Below, piece after piece: positions 22,360-29,853 of a stretch of 30,799 nucleotides of DNA. Below the pieces are notes generated by a model. It searched no databases and was not told the DNA's origin. It saw nothing but the letters and a program-made list of their open reading frames with translations. The DNA is taken from NCBI GenBank assembly GCA_016929795.1, contig JAFGIA010000325.1:1-30799 (forward strand). Direction: 5' to 3'. Position numbers and translations under genes: made by a program. This DNA comes from Anaerolineae bacterium. GTDB taxonomy: Bacteria; Chloroflexota; Anaerolineae; JAAYZQ01. The first letter of the stretch is position 1; every line of letters begins with the position of its first letter.

Positions 22360-23637
22360 CTACTCTGTCACCTCTTTGACCGCGAGCACAATGTCCTCTC
22401 GCGGTGGGGGTTCCTCTTCCAACTCGCCGCGCAGTTCGTGGAGCGCCTGGACGATCCTGTCGCGCAGGCTCGCCTTTTCTGGCTTTTTCTTGCCCAGGCC
22501 CAACAGCCTCTCGCGCAACCGGGTGGCCACACGGTTGGTGAGACGCCGTAGCGCATCGCTCGACGGCTTTTCTCCGTAGGCGAACCAGGCCATGGTCGCA
22601 TAGCCGAGGGCCACGGTGGTGGCAGCGGCGACTGTCGCGCTGAGGAGCCAGCCAGGCACGCCGCCCAGCTTGGACAATTGGTAGAAGAGGGTGCGGCCGA
22701 GTAAACCGATGCCAAACGCGGCGATCAGCTCTTTGGCGCGCCCCACGGTGATCTGGAAGCCATAGATGCGCGCCAGGCTGAGCACGAGGCCCACCTGGAT
22801 GGCGAGGAGGGGGACGACGTCGGCGAGCGGCAAGGGAGTCAGGCCGACGACGCCCGCGCCGCCGGCGGCGGCAAAGATCCGCTGCCAGCCGATCTTGCTG
22901 CGGTAGTGGGGCATCATTTCCGCGAGGATGGCGGCAAGCGCGGGCTGCGCCTTGACGATACCAAGCACCACCTTTTCCACGTTCTCACCCTCGGTGGCGA
23001 CGGTCTGGATGATCTGGAATGGATTGAGGCCAAGGTTGGCCGCGGCAGACGCGACCACGGCCTCGCGGTCGCGCTTGCCGATCAGGTCCATTTTGTTCAA
23101 GACGACGATGTACGGCCTGTCCAGGACAGCCAGGGCTTCGAACAGCTCCCTTTCAGCCTGCTTGATGCCCTGCACGGCATCGAACATGATCACCAAAAAG
23201 TCGGCGGATTGGGCGGCCTCGAAGGCGATCTCACGCTCGCGCTGCCCGACGGCGCCCACGGCGTCGGCACCGGGTGTGTCGACCAGGACAAAGAGGCCGG
23301 CGTCGGACGCCTGGCGGCTGCGGGTGGTGCCAGGCACCGGGCTCACGGCGGCGCGGTCCTGGTCCTGCGTGATCAGTTGGTTATAGAGTGTCGACTTGCC
23401 CACGTTGGCCGGGCCGACGACGGCGACGCTACGCTTGTCACCCCACACGGGGCGATATTGATCGAGGACAAAGCCAAAAATGTCCCTGAGCGCGTGGGGG
23501 CCACTGGGGAGGCGCAGGATGGTAGCGCCCAGGTCGTCGCGAACGCCGGGCGGCAGGGCATTCCACACGTCGCGCGCCTGTGCCCGGGTGGACTCGGGCA
23601 GGCCCTCTATGATCTGATCAATGTGTGTCTCTGTCAC
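22360..23637 (-). CDS. Era-like GTPase with C-terminal DUF697 membrane domain
   Basis: A 425-residue GTPase. The G domain (about 68-230) has all main motifs: Gly-Pro-Ala-Asn-Val-Gly-Lys-Ser (75-82), Pro-Gly-Thr-Thr-Arg (102-106), Asp-Thr-Pro-Gly (120-123) and Asn-Lys-Met-Asp (181-184). The C-terminal part (about 255-355) has two or three hydrophobic helices with Pro-Leu-Ala-Asp-Val-Val-Pro-Leu-Leu-Ala-Ile-Gln, the DUF697 pattern seen in YcjF-type membrane GTPases, followed by a basic and charged tail. The N-terminal 65 residues are helical and of unknown role. It would sit at the inner membrane and switch with GTP. The GTG start at 23637 has an AGGAGG site. It is the first gene of a two-gene operon with the CHAT protein, so it may act as its sensor or regulator (inference). 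Confidence 0.9.
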   Translation of the reverse strand: MTETHIDQIIEGLPESTRAQARDVWNALPPGVRDDLGATILRLPSGPHALRDIFGFVLDQYRPVWGDKRSVAVVGPANVGKSTLYNQLITQDQDRAAVSPVPGTTRSRQASDAGLFVLVDTPGADAVGAVGQREREIAFEAAQSADFLVIMFDAVQGIKQAERELFEALAVLDRPYIVVLNKMDLIGKRDREAVVASAAANLGLNPFQIIQTVATEGENVEKVVLGIVKAQPALAAILAEMMPHYRSKIGWQRIFAAAGGAGVVGLTPLPLADVVPLLAIQVGLVLSLARIYGFQITVGRAKELIAAFGIGLLGRTLFYQLSKLGGVPGWLLSATVAAATTVALGYATMAWFAYGEKPSSDALRRLTNRVATRLRERLLGLGKKKPEKASLRDRIVQALHELRGELEEEPPPREDIVLAVKEVTE

Positions 23638-23708
23638 ACTTCCTCCTGGTTGCCACTGCCCAAAGAGAGCCGGCTGGACGGGTCACGTCCGCTGGTGGGC
23701 GCGTTCCC

Positions 23709-23737
23709 AGTATAACACATCCGGAGACGCGGGTCAA
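23709..23737 (-). promoter_or_regulatory. Promoter for the GTPase-CHAT operon
   Basis: Minus-strand TTGACC (23737-23732) and TATACT (23714-23709) are 17 bp apart, about 70 bases before the GTG start at 23637. It is divergent from the protease promoter about 70 bp away. Confidence 0.75.
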
Positions 23738-23803
23738 GCGAGCGCGGGGAGGGCTGAAACGTTGGAATTGCATTAAGAATCGATGCAGCAGGGCGCCCAG
23801 TGC

Positions 23804-23832
23804 TTGACAAATCGGAAAAAGAGGACTATTAT
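23804..23832 (+). promoter_or_regulatory. Promoter for the secreted protease gene
   Basis: TTGACA (23804-23809) is perfect and TATTAT (23827-23832) has one mismatch, with a 17-bp spacer. An AT-rich tract (about 23826-23865), the most AT-rich in the window, follows, giving a leader of about 80 bases. Confidence 0.8.
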
Positions 23833-23872
23833 ATATACTATACTCATCTTAATTGTAACATTTAGGGTAGAG

Positions 23873-23899
23873 GTGAATTCACGGTCCGGAGATCGGACC
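23873..23899 (+). promoter_or_regulatory. Two adjacent dyads in the protease leader
   Basis: GTGAATTCAC (23873-23882) is a perfect 10-base palindrome. Directly after it GGTCCG-GAGAT-CGGACC (23883-23899) is a 6-bp stem with a 5-base loop. Both lie between the promoter and the AAGGAGAG ribosome site (about 23909-23916). They could be an operator plus an mRNA-stabilising hairpin; the actual role is not known. Confidence 0.5.
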
Positions 23900-23919
23900 A
23901 AGCAGGGTAAGGAGAGAGC

Positions 23920-26205
23920 ATGAACAAGTCCAGGGTTCAAGGGTTGCTAGCCCTCACGATGGTGATGAGTCTGCTCGTCGCCGGCGTGGTGCCCGCAGCG
24001 GCACTCAGCAGTGGGACGGCCCAGTCCGAGCCGGTCTATCTTCGCCTGAAGTATGGCACGTTCGATCCGCTTCAGAGGCTGCCGGAGATCCCGTCGAGCC
24101 AGCAGATCGAGGCCTACCCGGGTGATGGAAGCGGCCTGTACATCGTCCAGTTTGAAGGGCCGGTGCAGGCAGGGTGGAAGGCGCAGGTGCGCGAGATGGG
24201 TGTGCGGCTGCTCGACTATTTGCCCGACTATGCATTTGTCGCCTGGATGAATGGCGAGGCACGCGCCCGGGTGGAAGGGCTGGACGCGGTGCGCTGGGTG
24301 GGCGTGTACCAGCCGGCCTACAAGATCAGCCCGTCGTACGACGGGGCACCGATGGTACGCGTGACGTTGATCGAGAGCGCCGACCTGACCGCGGTCAAGA
24401 AGCAACTGGCGGGGCTGAACCTGAGCGAGGTGCGCGTTGGCAGCGCGCAGTTCACGGCCTTTGTGGCCGATGGGGACGTGACGGGCCTGGCGGCAGTGCC
24501 TGAGGTGCTGTGGATCGAAGAGAAGCCGATCTACCAACTGCACAACGACGAGGGTGGGAAGATCATGGGCGCGCCCACGGCATGGGCTGCGGGCCTGGAC
24601 GGCTCGGGCATGACCATCACCGTCGCAGACAGCGGCATCGACAGCGGGGTCGACACGGGCGTCGCTGGCGACATGCACCCGGATTTCGACAACCGCTTTG
24701 GGGCGATCAGTAGCTGGCCGGTTCCCGCCGACGACGGCTGTGGCGGATGCTGCATCAGCAACCTCGGCGCGAACGACGGCGCCTCGGACGTGGACTCGGG
24801 ACACGGCACGCATGTGATCGGGTCGGTCGCGGGCAACGGCGCCGCGTCGAGCAACCAGTTCCGCGGCCTGGCATACCAGGCTACGCCCACCTTCCAGGCC
24901 GTCGAGCAGTGGGTTACCTTTACCCCCTACTGCAAGGGGGCTCCCTATTTCTACAAAGACGGATATTCCCTCATGGGCATTCCCGACGACCTGACACTTC
25001 TCTTTCAGGAGGCGTACGCTTGGGACTCGCGCATCCACTCCAATAGCTGGGGCTTGTCGGTGGCAGGTGAATATACCACGGATGCGCGCACGGTCGATCA
25101 GTTCGTCTGGAACCATCCTGAAATGATGATCCTCTTTTCTGCCGGCAACTCGGGCATCGACAAGAACTGGGACGGCTATGTCGACGAGGACTCGATCGGC
25201 TCTCCGGCTACGGCCAAGAACGCGATCACATCAGGTGCGTCGGACAACTATCGAAACATCGGCGGCCTCAGTCAATACACCTGGGGTGACGTCTGGCCCT
25301 CTGACTATCCGGCCAACCCCACCCGCGACGATTACATCTCGAACGAGCCCGAGGAGATGGCTGCCTTTTCGTCGCGCGGCCCCACCGACGACGGGCGCAT
25401 CAAGCCAGACCTTGTGGCGCCCGGCACCAATATTCTATCGACCCGCTCGCAGTTGGCCGCGGGCAATCTGTGGGGGGATTATACCGACAGTTTCTATGTC
25501 TACTCGGGCGGGACGTCGATGTCGAACCCACTCATCGCCGGCGCCGCGACGCTGGTGCGTGAATATTATGTAGAGACCAGGGGCCACACGCCGAGCGGCG
25601 CGCTGATCAAGGCGACGCTGATCAACTCGGCGCTGGACATCAGCGGCTATGGCGTCTCGACGCAGGAGGCCGGCCTGCCGATCCCGAACAACCACGAAGG
25701 GTGGGGCCTGGTGAATGTGGGGGCAGCCACAACCGGCGCGCGCCAGTTTCAAGACGGCGACACGGTGACGACAGGCGGCAACAAGACATACAACTTTGAG
25801 GTCGCCAGCGCGGCCAAGCCGTTCAAGGTGTCGCTGGTGTGGAGCGACTATCCTGCATCGCCGGCAGCGTGGAAGGCGCTGGTGAACGACCTGGACCTGG
25901 TGGTAGAGGGGCCCGGGGGGGTCACCTATCGCGGCAACGTGTTTGGCGGCGGCTGGAGCACGACGGGTGGCTCGGCCGACACGCTCAATAATGTGGAGAA
26001 TGTCTACGTGGCGAGCCCGAGTGCCGGGAACTGGACGGTGCGCGTGGAGGGCAGCAACGTGCCACAGGGACCGCAGCCGTTTGCCCTGGTCGTCACCGGC
26101 CAGTTTGGCCCCCCTCCCGTCTATGATCACCACGTCTACTTGCCGCTCGCCGTGCGCCTCTACACGCCAGGCGGCGTTGTCACGGGGCCCCAACCGGGGC
26201 GGTAG
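23920..26205 (+). CDS. Secreted S8 family (subtilisin-like) serine protease
   Basis: A 761-residue preproprotein. A signal peptide is clear (Lys4, Arg5 then a hydrophobic core, with cleavage probably after Ala-Ala-Ala near residue 28). A propeptide-like region with two related halves runs to about 205. The S8 domain has Asp237 (Val-Ala-Asp-Ser-Gly-Ile), His295 (Ser-Gly-His-Gly-Thr-His-Val), oxyanion Asn410 (Ser-Ala-Gly-Asn) and nucleophile Ser533 (Gly-Gly-Thr-Ser-Met-Ser). An inserted Cys-rich loop (274-278) and an Asp-Lys-Asn-Trp-Asp-Gly-Tyr-Val-Asp loop (414-422) that resembles a calcium site are notable. A P-domain-like beta region (about 615-735) follows. The end carries His-Val-Tyr-Leu-Pro-Leu-Ala-Val-Arg, a tail common on Chloroflexota exported proteins. 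It would degrade external protein, and the Liv-type transporter downstream could take up products (inference). Confidence 0.92.
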   Translation: MNKSRVQGLLALTMVMSLLVAGVVPAAALSSGTAQSEPVYLRLKYGTFDPLQRLPEIPSSQQIEAYPGDGSGLYIVQFEGPVQAGWKAQVREMGVRLLDYLPDYAFVAWMNGEARARVEGLDAVRWVGVYQPAYKISPSYDGAPMVRVTLIESADLTAVKKQLAGLNLSEVRVGSAQFTAFVADGDVTGLAAVPEVLWIEEKPIYQLHNDEGGKIMGAPTAWAAGLDGSGMTITVADSGIDSGVDTGVAGDMHPDFDNRFGAISSWPVPADDGCGGCCISNLGANDGASDVDSGHGTHVIGSVAGNGAASSNQFRGLAYQATPTFQAVEQWVTFTPYCKGAPYFYKDGYSLMGIPDDLTLLFQEAYAWDSRIHSNSWGLSVAGEYTTDARTVDQFVWNHPEMMILFSAGNSGIDKNWDGYVDEDSIGSPATAKNAITSGASDNYRNIGGLSQYTWGDVWPSDYPANPTRDDYISNEPEEMAAFSSRGPTDDGRIKPDLVAPGTNILSTRSQLAAGNLWGDYTDSFYVYSGGTSMSNPLIAGAATLVREYYVETRGHTPSGALIKATLINSALDISGYGVSTQEAGLPIPNNHEGWGLVNVGAATTGARQFQDGDTVTTGGNKTYNFEVASAAKPFKVSLVWSDYPASPAAWKALVNDLDLVVEGPGGVTYRGNVFGGGWSTTGGSADTLNNVENVYVASPSAGNWTVRVEGSNVPQGPQPFALVVTGQFGPPPVYDHHVYLPLAVRLYTPGGVVTGPQPGR

Positions 26206-26214
26206 GAAGAGTGA

Positions 26215-26252
26215 GCAAGGGGCTACCGGCGAGCAAGCCAGCAGCCCCTTGC
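26215..26252. terminator. Hairpin terminator after the protease gene
   Basis: GCAAGGGGCT (26215-26224) and AGCCCCTTGC (26243-26252) are a perfect 10-bp inverted repeat with an 18-base loop, ten bases after the protease stop. It could also end transcription of the tRNA arriving from the other strand. Only a short T-rich tail (GCGTCTTG) follows. Confidence 0.7.
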
Positions 26253-26265
26253 GTCTTGACCACTG

Positions 26266-26341
26266 TGGCGCGCCCGGCAGGACTCGAACCTGCAACCTGC
26301 TGATTCGAAGTCAGACGCTCTGTCCTTTGAGCTACGGGCGC
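26266..26341 (-). tRNA. tRNA-Arg (anticodon UCG)
   Basis: A 76-base cloverleaf read on the minus strand. The acceptor stem is GCGCCCG pairing with CGGGCGC (7 bp), the discriminator base is G, and CCA is encoded at 26268-26266. The D arm contains TAGCTC and GGACAGAGC, the anticodon loop is CTTCGAA with anticodon TCG, and the T arm contains GGTTCGAGTCC. The anticodon reads CGA and, with wobble, other CGN codons. No integrase or repeat of the tRNA 3' end was seen nearby, so it does not look like an attachment site in this window. Confidence 0.95.
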
Positions 26342-26361
26342 GTGTTTGTGGATGCGCGCAC

Positions 26362-26390
26362 ATTATACCACGGTTTTGGCATGAAACCAA
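26362..26390 (-). promoter_or_regulatory. Promoter for tRNA-Arg
   Basis: Minus-strand TTGGTT (26390-26385) and a perfect TATAAT (26367-26362) are 17 bp apart. Transcription would begin near 26355, about 14 bases before the mature tRNA 5' end at 26341. Confidence 0.7.
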
Positions 26391-26397
26391 ATGTGTC

Positions 26398-26419
26398 CCG
26401 CCACCGCGTCACGTGGCGG
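26398..26419 (-). terminator. Hairpin after the LivM gene
   Basis: CCGCCAC (26398-26404) and GTGGCGG (26413-26419) form a 7-bp stem with an 8-base loop, about 23 bases beyond the LivM stop. It ends 8 bases before the tRNA -35 hexamer on the same strand. The following T content is low, so this is a moderate candidate for the end of the Liv operon. Confidence 0.5.
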
Positions 26420-26441
26420 CTCGCTACTGTGCCACGCGGTG

Positions 26442-27536
26442 TCACACCTCGTCCGCCTCTGCCAGGCCGAAGCGCCGGATCAGGTCGCGCCACCCCTCGC
26501 GCCAGCGGAACCGCCGCAGTCGCCACGTGCCAATGATTCCATAGGGCATCGCGAGCACGAGCGCCACGTACACGACGCCCAGCAAAAAGCCGGCGCTGTC
26601 TCCAAACCACTTGTCCAGGTAGAAGGTAAGCAGGCGCAGGATGCCCGCGCCGAGCAACGCGCCGCTCAGCGTGCCGATGCCGCCGACGAGGACCATGAGC
26701 AGGGCATTGACCGTAAAGGTCAGGCTGGCAACGTTGGGGCTGACAATAGGCTGGTAGAGGGTGTGCAGCATGCCCGCCACCCCAGCCATGATGGCCGAGA
26801 CGATCAGGGCGGCGAGCTTGAAGTAGAAGGTGTTGTAGCCGAGCATCAGCGCGCGGTCTTCATTTTCGCGAATGGCGATGCACACGCGCCCCGTGGGCGA
26901 GTTGACAAAACGGCGCGCGACGATGTAGGCCAGGATGACGAGCGCGAGGGCGATAAAGTAGAACCGCAGTCGCTCGGCCGACGGGTTGAGCCAGGCCGGT
27001 GGGATGACGCCTTGCAGGCCGACGTCGGCGCCAGTGTATTCGGCGGCCTCGCGCGACTGGATGATGATGTGAAACACTTCGGCAAAGCCAAGGGTGACCA
27101 GGGCAAAGGTCACTCCGCGCACTCTGGGCAGCACGAGGCCAAAGAGCAGCGCCTGCAACACAGCCGCGACGACCATGAGGGCGAAGGTAGGTCCCAGCGA
27201 CCAGCCAAAGGTCTTGAGCAGGATGCCCGTCAGGTAGGCAGCAGCGCCAAAGAACATGGCGTGACCGAAGGAAAGCAAGCCGGTAATGCCAAAGATCAGG
27301 TCGTAGCTGAGGGCAAAGATGGCGAGGATGAACACCTCAATCATCAGCCCCTGGATGAACTTGGCCTGGCCTGATTGATTGGCGAGCAGGTCGGCCATGG
27401 GTTGTCCTGTCAAGATCGCCAGGATGAAAGGAAGCGCGGCCAACAAGGTGAATACGATCAACAAGCCGGCATTCTGCCGGGCCCATGCCAGGCTAGAAGG
27501 GATAGATGTGTGCTGGTCGGTGGCTGTTAACTGCAT
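26442..27536 (-). CDS. livM: ABC transporter permease, LivM type
   Basis: A 364-residue inner-membrane permease with about ten hydrophobic helices. Phe-Gly-Ile-Thr-Gly-Leu-Leu-Ser-Phe-Gly-His-Ala-Met-Phe-Phe-Gly-Ala-Ala-Ala-Tyr (82-101) is the LivM signature. Ala-Ile-Arg-Glu-Asn-Glu-Asp-Arg-Ala (about 222-230) is the cytoplasmic loop that contacts the ATPase. A hydrophilic N-terminus of about 20 residues precedes the first helix. Start and stop lie 3 bases from the LivH gene, so the two are coupled. It pairs with LivH to form the channel for branched-chain amino acids or a related small amide or amino acid; the exact substrate cannot be read from the permease. Last gene of the operon. Confidence 0.92.
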   Translation of the reverse strand: MQLTATDQHTSIPSSLAWARQNAGLLIVFTLLAALPFILAILTGQPMADLLANQSGQAKFIQGLMIEVFILAIFALSYDLIFGITGLLSFGHAMFFGAAAYLTGILLKTFGWSLGPTFALMVVAAVLQALLFGLVLPRVRGVTFALVTLGFAEVFHIIIQSREAAEYTGADVGLQGVIPPAWLNPSAERLRFYFIALALVILAYIVARRFVNSPTGRVCIAIRENEDRALMLGYNTFYFKLAALIVSAIMAGVAGMLHTLYQPIVSPNVASLTFTVNALLMVLVGGIGTLSGALLGAGILRLLTFYLDKWFGDSAGFLLGVVYVALVLAMPYGIIGTWRLRRFRWREGWRDLIRRFGLAEADEV

Positions 27537-27539
27537 GGC

Positions 27540-29108
27540 TTACTCTCTCCTTCCAAACAGACCCTGTGGCAGAAGCAGCAGAATGATGACCATCAACAGG
27601 ACGGTGGACGCCGGAACAAGTGGCGGCGTGGGCTTGAATGGCTCGGCGAGGAAGGGCAGGTTGATGCCGTTCTGGCCGTAGCGGATGATGAACTGCTGAA
27701 GCAGGCCGACCAACAGCGAGCCTGCCGCCGCACCGGGAAAGCTGGTCAGGCCGCCAATGACCAGGGCGATGAGCGCCGACAGGAAAAGGCTCTCGCCCAT
27801 CAGCGGCGACAGGCCTGTGGATGGTCCGGCGACCACCCCGCCGAGGGCGGCGAGGGAGGCACCGAGGGCAAAGACAAAGGTAAACACCTGGCGCACGTTG
27901 ATGCCCAACGCTTCGACCATGTCGCTATCCTGCACGCCAGCACGGATGACCATGCCGATGCGCGAGCGCTGGAGCAGCAGCCACACGCCGACGAGGACGA
28001 TGACCCCCACCAGGATGAGGAACACCTCGTTATAGACACGCAGCCGCCCGCCGACCAGCAAGAAGGTCGAACATTGGTACTCGAGCCAATCGGCTACGGT
28101 CGCGGCCGGGCACCCGTCTCCCGCGCCGGCAAAGAGGGCAGGCTTGGGCATGGTGAACTCGGGCCGGCCCCAGATCGCCTGCACCAGCTCGATGCCAGCA
28201 ACGCCGATGCCGAGGGTCAACATGAGCTGGTAGATCGGCCGCTCATACAGGGGGCGGATGAGCGTCACTTCCATCAGTCCTCCCAGGCCGGCACCAACGA
28301 GAATTGTAACGAGGATGGCAACCAGAAAGATCGCCGTGGAGCTCAGGGTGAATAGGAACTCGGAGAGCGGGGTGTTCACTACCATGACCACGACGCCGAG
28401 CACGAGCAGTACCGCGGGCAGGATCAGGCGCGACCACGCCACGGATGCCCTCGACAGGATAGCGCGACGCCGGGCAAAGGCAGACAGGGCGGCTGCGAGA
28501 AGCATACCCCCCAGAAAGGCTGCCACTGCCTCGAGCGCGCTCGCCGCAGCCGCTGCTTCGGGCATGGGACGGGCAGGTCCCCCCTTGATCGACTGGTCTA
28601 GCTGGAGGGCATAGGTGTTGGGCGACTGGATCGGAATCCCTGGGTCCCACTTGGCAATCGGCCACCCGACGAACGCCCACAGCGCCACGACCAGGGCGAT
28701 GATCAACAGGACCCATGGCAGGATGCGACCCACCATGCGGCCAAGCTCCAGGCGTGCCATCCCCGCGTCAATCACCGGTTTGAGCGTCAAGCCCGCAACG
28801 AGCAACAGGACCGGCGGTAGCACGTCCACAAAGGTATCGGGGCGAATATACATGGTCCAACCAACATAGGCGCCAATCATGAACAGCGTGCCGTGCGCCA
28901 GGTTGAGCACGTCGAGCAGGCCAAAGATGAGCGACAGGCCGGAAGCCACCAGGAATGTGATCGCGCCGAGGGCAAAGCCGCGCATCATGGTGATCACCCA
29001 CTCCTCGGTTGTCAGCCCCTGGATCGCCATCAACAAGAGCAAGGCCAACACGGCGAGGGTGATGAGCAGCGTCCGGTTCTTGCGCGCTGCGGTTATCAAA
29101 TTGTGCAT
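27540..29108 (-). CDS. livH: ABC transporter permease, LivH type, with large insertion
   Basis: A 522-residue permease, against about 290-310 for ordinary LivH. The N-terminal core (about 40-88) has the LivH motif Gly-Leu-Ser-Leu-Ile-Phe-Gly-Leu-Leu-Asp-Val-Leu-Asn-Leu-Ala-His-Gly and Gly-Ala-Tyr. The core resumes at about 256 with Thr-Leu-Ile-Arg-Pro-Leu-Tyr-Glu-Arg (282-290) and Leu-Met-Leu-Thr-Leu-Gly-Ile. Between them lies an insert of about 165 residues with several extra hydrophobic helices (about 95-110, 130-150, 195-210, 228-246), a Pro-rich polar segment (about 155-185) and an Arg-rich loop. A further small insert with two Cys follows residue 325. The ATG has a GGGAGGAA site, 25 bases after LivF. 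It partners LivM. Confidence 0.9.
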   Translation of the reverse strand: MHNLITAARKNRTLLITLAVLALLLLMAIQGLTTEEWVITMMRGFALGAITFLVASGLSLIFGLLDVLNLAHGTLFMIGAYVGWTMYIRPDTFVDVLPPVLLLVAGLTLKPVIDAGMARLELGRMVGRILPWVLLIIALVVALWAFVGWPIAKWDPGIPIQSPNTYALQLDQSIKGGPARPMPEAAAAASALEAVAAFLGGMLLAAALSAFARRRAILSRASVAWSRLILPAVLLVLGVVVMVVNTPLSEFLFTLSSTAIFLVAILVTILVGAGLGGLMEVTLIRPLYERPIYQLMLTLGIGVAGIELVQAIWGRPEFTMPKPALFAGAGDGCPAATVADWLEYQCSTFLLVGGRLRVYNEVFLILVGVIVLVGVWLLLQRSRIGMVIRAGVQDSDMVEALGINVRQVFTFVFALGASLAALGGVVAGPSTGLSPLMGESLFLSALIALVIGGLTSFPGAAAGSLLVGLLQQFIIRYGQNGINLPFLAEPFKPTPPLVPASTVLLMVIILLLLPQGLFGRRE

Positions 29109-29133
29109 GGTTCCTCCCTATCCAGAAGCCGCG

Positions 29134-29838
29134 TCACGCCGCGCCGAGGTAGCGATGGATCGTCGCCCGATCCTCCACCAAGTCGGCCATCAGGCCCTGC
29201 TTGACCGACCGTCCCTCTTCGATGATGACATATTGCTCAGCAAGCTGGCTGGCGACGCCAAAGTTCTGCTCGACCAGCAGCACGGTCGTCTCGGCCGAGA
29301 GCTGCTTGATGGCATCCATCATGCTCTCGATAATCACGGGCGCCAGCCCTTCGCTTGGCTCGTCGATGAGGAGCAACTTGTTGTCGGCTACCAGTGCCCT
29401 GGCGACGGCGAGCATCTGCTGCTGGCCGCCCGACAGGTGGGTGCCCGGAAGCTTGATCAGGCGCGCCAGGTCGGGAAAGAGGCCAAAGATGAAATCTTGC
29501 TTGCGGGCCAGATCTCCCTTGTTACGCTCGGCAATCTTGAGGTTCTCTGCGACAGACAAGTCGCGAAAGATGGCCCTGTGCTCGGGCACGAAACCGACAC
29601 CCATGGAGGCGATGTCGTAGGTGTGTCGGCCCTGGATCTCCTCACCGTCAAACACGACCTGCCCACGCTGTGGCGGGGTCAGCCCCAGGATCGACTTGAG
29701 CGTGGTCGTCTTGCCCGCTCCGTTGCGCCCGAGGAGGGCGACGACGGTGCCCTTGGGCACGGCGAGGGTCACGCCCTGGAGGATGTGGAACGGGCCGATG
29801 TAGGTATGGATATCGCGCACTTCCAGGAGATAGCTCAT
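29134..29838 (-). CDS. livF: ABC transporter ATP-binding protein, LivF type
   Basis: A 234-residue cytosolic ATPase. Walker A is Gly-Arg-Asn-Gly-Ala-Gly-Lys-Thr-Thr (37-45), the Q-loop region precedes Gly-Phe-Val-Pro-Glu-His-Arg-Ala-Ile-Phe, typical of LivF, the signature is Leu-Ser-Gly-Gly-Gln-Gln-Gln (135-141), and Walker B is Leu-Leu-Leu-Ile-Asp-Glu-Pro (155-161). The switch His of many ABC proteins is replaced here by Gln in Leu-Val-Glu-Gln-Asn, as is usual for LivF. ATG 29838 is chosen because GGAGGA lies four bases upstream; a GTG at 29850 is in frame but is itself part of that site. The gene lies 15 bases after LivG and with it powers the LivHM channel. Confidence 0.93.
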   Translation of the reverse strand: MSYLLEVRDIHTYIGPFHILQGVTLAVPKGTVVALLGRNGAGKTTTLKSILGLTPPQRGQVVFDGEEIQGRHTYDIASMGVGFVPEHRAIFRDLSVAENLKIAERNKGDLARKQDFIFGLFPDLARLIKLPGTHLSGGQQQMLAVARALVADNKLLLIDEPSEGLAPVIIESMMDAIKQLSAETTVLLVEQNFGVASQLAEQYVIIEEGRSVKQGLMADLVEDRATIHRYLGAA

Positions 29839-29853
29839 CGTCTCCTCCACGGA

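Noticed and set aside
23750..23780. Possible further octamer copy near GAAACGTT-GGAATTGC
   Set aside because: Only two poor units and no inverted part; likely chance.
26266..26341. tRNA gene as an integration site
   Set aside because: No integrase, no duplicated tRNA 3' end and no change in gene character were seen on either side.
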